Shown here: positions 6,691 to 7,151 of the stretch, in pieces
Layout: every line of letters starts with the position of its first letter
Position numbering within the stretch: position 1 is the stretch's first letter
Notes under the pieces: model-generated
What the model saw: only the letters and a program-made list of their open reading frames with translations
What the model was told of the DNA's origin: nothing
Databases searched by the model: none
Position numbers and translations under genes: made by a program
From: CAYMAZ01 sp964388575
GTDB taxonomy: Bacteria > Bacteroidota > Bacteroidia > Bacteroidales > DTU049
Length of the DNA stretch: 7,151 nt
Reading direction: 5' to 3'
Assembly: GCA_964388575.1 (NCBI GenBank)
Contig: CAYMAZ010000065.1
Span: 1 to 7,151, forward strand

Positions 6691-6707
6691 TCAGGCTGAA
6701 AGCCTGA
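6691..6707. repeat. Short hairpin TCAGGCT-GAA-AGCCTGA
   Basis: This is a perfect 7-base stem with a 3-base loop, 63 bases after the regulator's stop codon. No T run follows on either strand, so it is not a standard intrinsic terminator. It may still protect or end the regulator's transcript, or be a dispersed palindromic repeat. Confidence 0.6.
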
Positions 6708-6774
6708 TTCAAAACATCTCAATCTAAAAAATTAAAACTTCTCCCGAATTCGCTCTGCTGCGGCGGACGGATAT

Positions 6775-6790
6775 TCCCGACAAATCGGGA
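6775..6790. repeat. Palindrome TCCCGA-CAAA-TCGGGA in a GC-rich patch
   Basis: This 6-base inverted repeat around CAAA sits inside a GC-rich patch (about 6742-6800, including GCTGCGGCGGACGG at 6757-6770) within otherwise AT-rich sequence. An additional TCCCGA at 6742-6747 offers an alternative pairing. The combination resembles dispersed REP-like intergenic elements of Bacteroidota, from memory only. Confidence 0.6.
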
Positions 6791-6861
6791 CAGGCGTATG
6801 GCATAACAAACAATAAGCATTGGAGTAACACAAAAAGCTTGCTTTCATCTCAATTTTTATA

Positions 6862-6877
6862 TATATTTGCAAAGTTA
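6862..6877. promoter_or_regulatory. Back-to-back -7-like elements
   Basis: TATATTTGC (6862-6870, plus) and TAACTTTGC (6877 down to 6869, minus) both fit TAnnTTTG and share the central TTTGCAAA. On the plus strand a TTG at 6839-6841 lies 20 bases upstream, a fair -33 element, and a possible ATG follows at 6894. The minus-strand element would fire toward the repeats and the end of the regulator gene. Confidence 0.35.
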
Positions 6878-6931
6878 TATGTCTTTGCTCCCCATGAAAA
6901 AAAGCAGGCCATTTTCGCTGAAACCCGCATC

Positions 6932-6971
<40 letters not shown>

Positions 6972-7006
6972 ACTTACCTGCAAATATAAAAAAAGTGGGT
7001 TTGTTT

Positions 7007-7151
7007 ATGCATATTCCAACAGTAAATTTTGCTTTGAAAATTATAAATACTTACCCAAAGTCCATAACATCAACCAAACAATTGGAGGACATGATGTCTG
7101 CTATGCCTTTGACAGCAATACAAGGGTGTGTTGCTGTGAATGTTAATTATA
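7007..7151 (+). CDS. Possible 5' end of an unidentified gene, cut by window edge
   Basis: From the ATG at 7007 the frame stays open to the right edge (48 codons): MHIPTVNFALKII, then TYPKSITSTKQLEDMMSAMP, then TAIQGCVAV. I recognise no family. The same frame is open upstream back to 6728, through the TG run, but without another ATG. There is no clear ribosome site. If the microsatellite lost one TG unit, the ATG at 6894 (MKKSRPFSLKPASL) would read into this frame, giving a Lys/Arg-rich start followed by a hydrophobic Cys-Val stretch. It may equally be non-coding. Confidence 0.2.
   Translation, partial: MHIPTVNFALKIINTYPKSITSTKQLEDMMSAMPLTAIQGCVAVNVNY

Overview
The window looks like chromosome of a Bacteroidota bacterium, probably of the Bacteroidales type. 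The evidence is an AT-rich sequence, RpoC with the long Bacteroidota-style C-terminal region, a DUF3467 gene directly behind rpoC, and several promoters of the form TTTG...TAnnTTTG with no strong Shine-Dalgarno sites. Most of the content is housekeeping. I did not find a convincing new multi-gene system; the points worth following are one regulator, its operator, a breakpoint and a microsatellite.

Layout. Bases 1-3524 hold the 3' two thirds of rpoC (RNA polymerase beta prime), entering from the left edge. The gene is broken once: homology stops at 2441 and resumes in the same frame at 2583. The 141 positions between contain a run of 10 N and about 130 bases of foreign-looking AT-rich sequence with an in-frame stop. 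On the reverse strand this insert reads open and resembles the end of an adenylation (AMP-binding) domain, so a mis-joined scaffold is the likeliest explanation. A small DUF3467 gene follows 2 bases after rpoC (3527-3841). Next come a tRNA-His(GTG) with its own promoter and a strong terminator that also serves the convergent gdhA gene.

Bases 4029-5366 (minus) encode NADP-type glutamate dehydrogenase. The 154-base region between gdhA and the divergent gene at 5521 holds TAACTTTGC -7 elements on both strands and a perfect FNR-type box (TTGAT-N4-ATCAA). The divergent gene (5521-6627) encodes an unusual CRP/FNR regulator: an N-terminal GAF-like sensor module fused to a cNMP-fold domain and a winged helix. 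Its recognition helix keeps the Glu and Arg expected to read the GA core of that box. Autorepression plus control of gdhA is a testable inference.

Bases 6628-7151 contain no firm gene. They hold a 14-base tandem repeat, two short palindromes, back-to-back promoter-like elements, a (TG)17 microsatellite just after a possible ATG, and an open frame running off the right edge. A phase-variable gene start there is possible but weakly supported.
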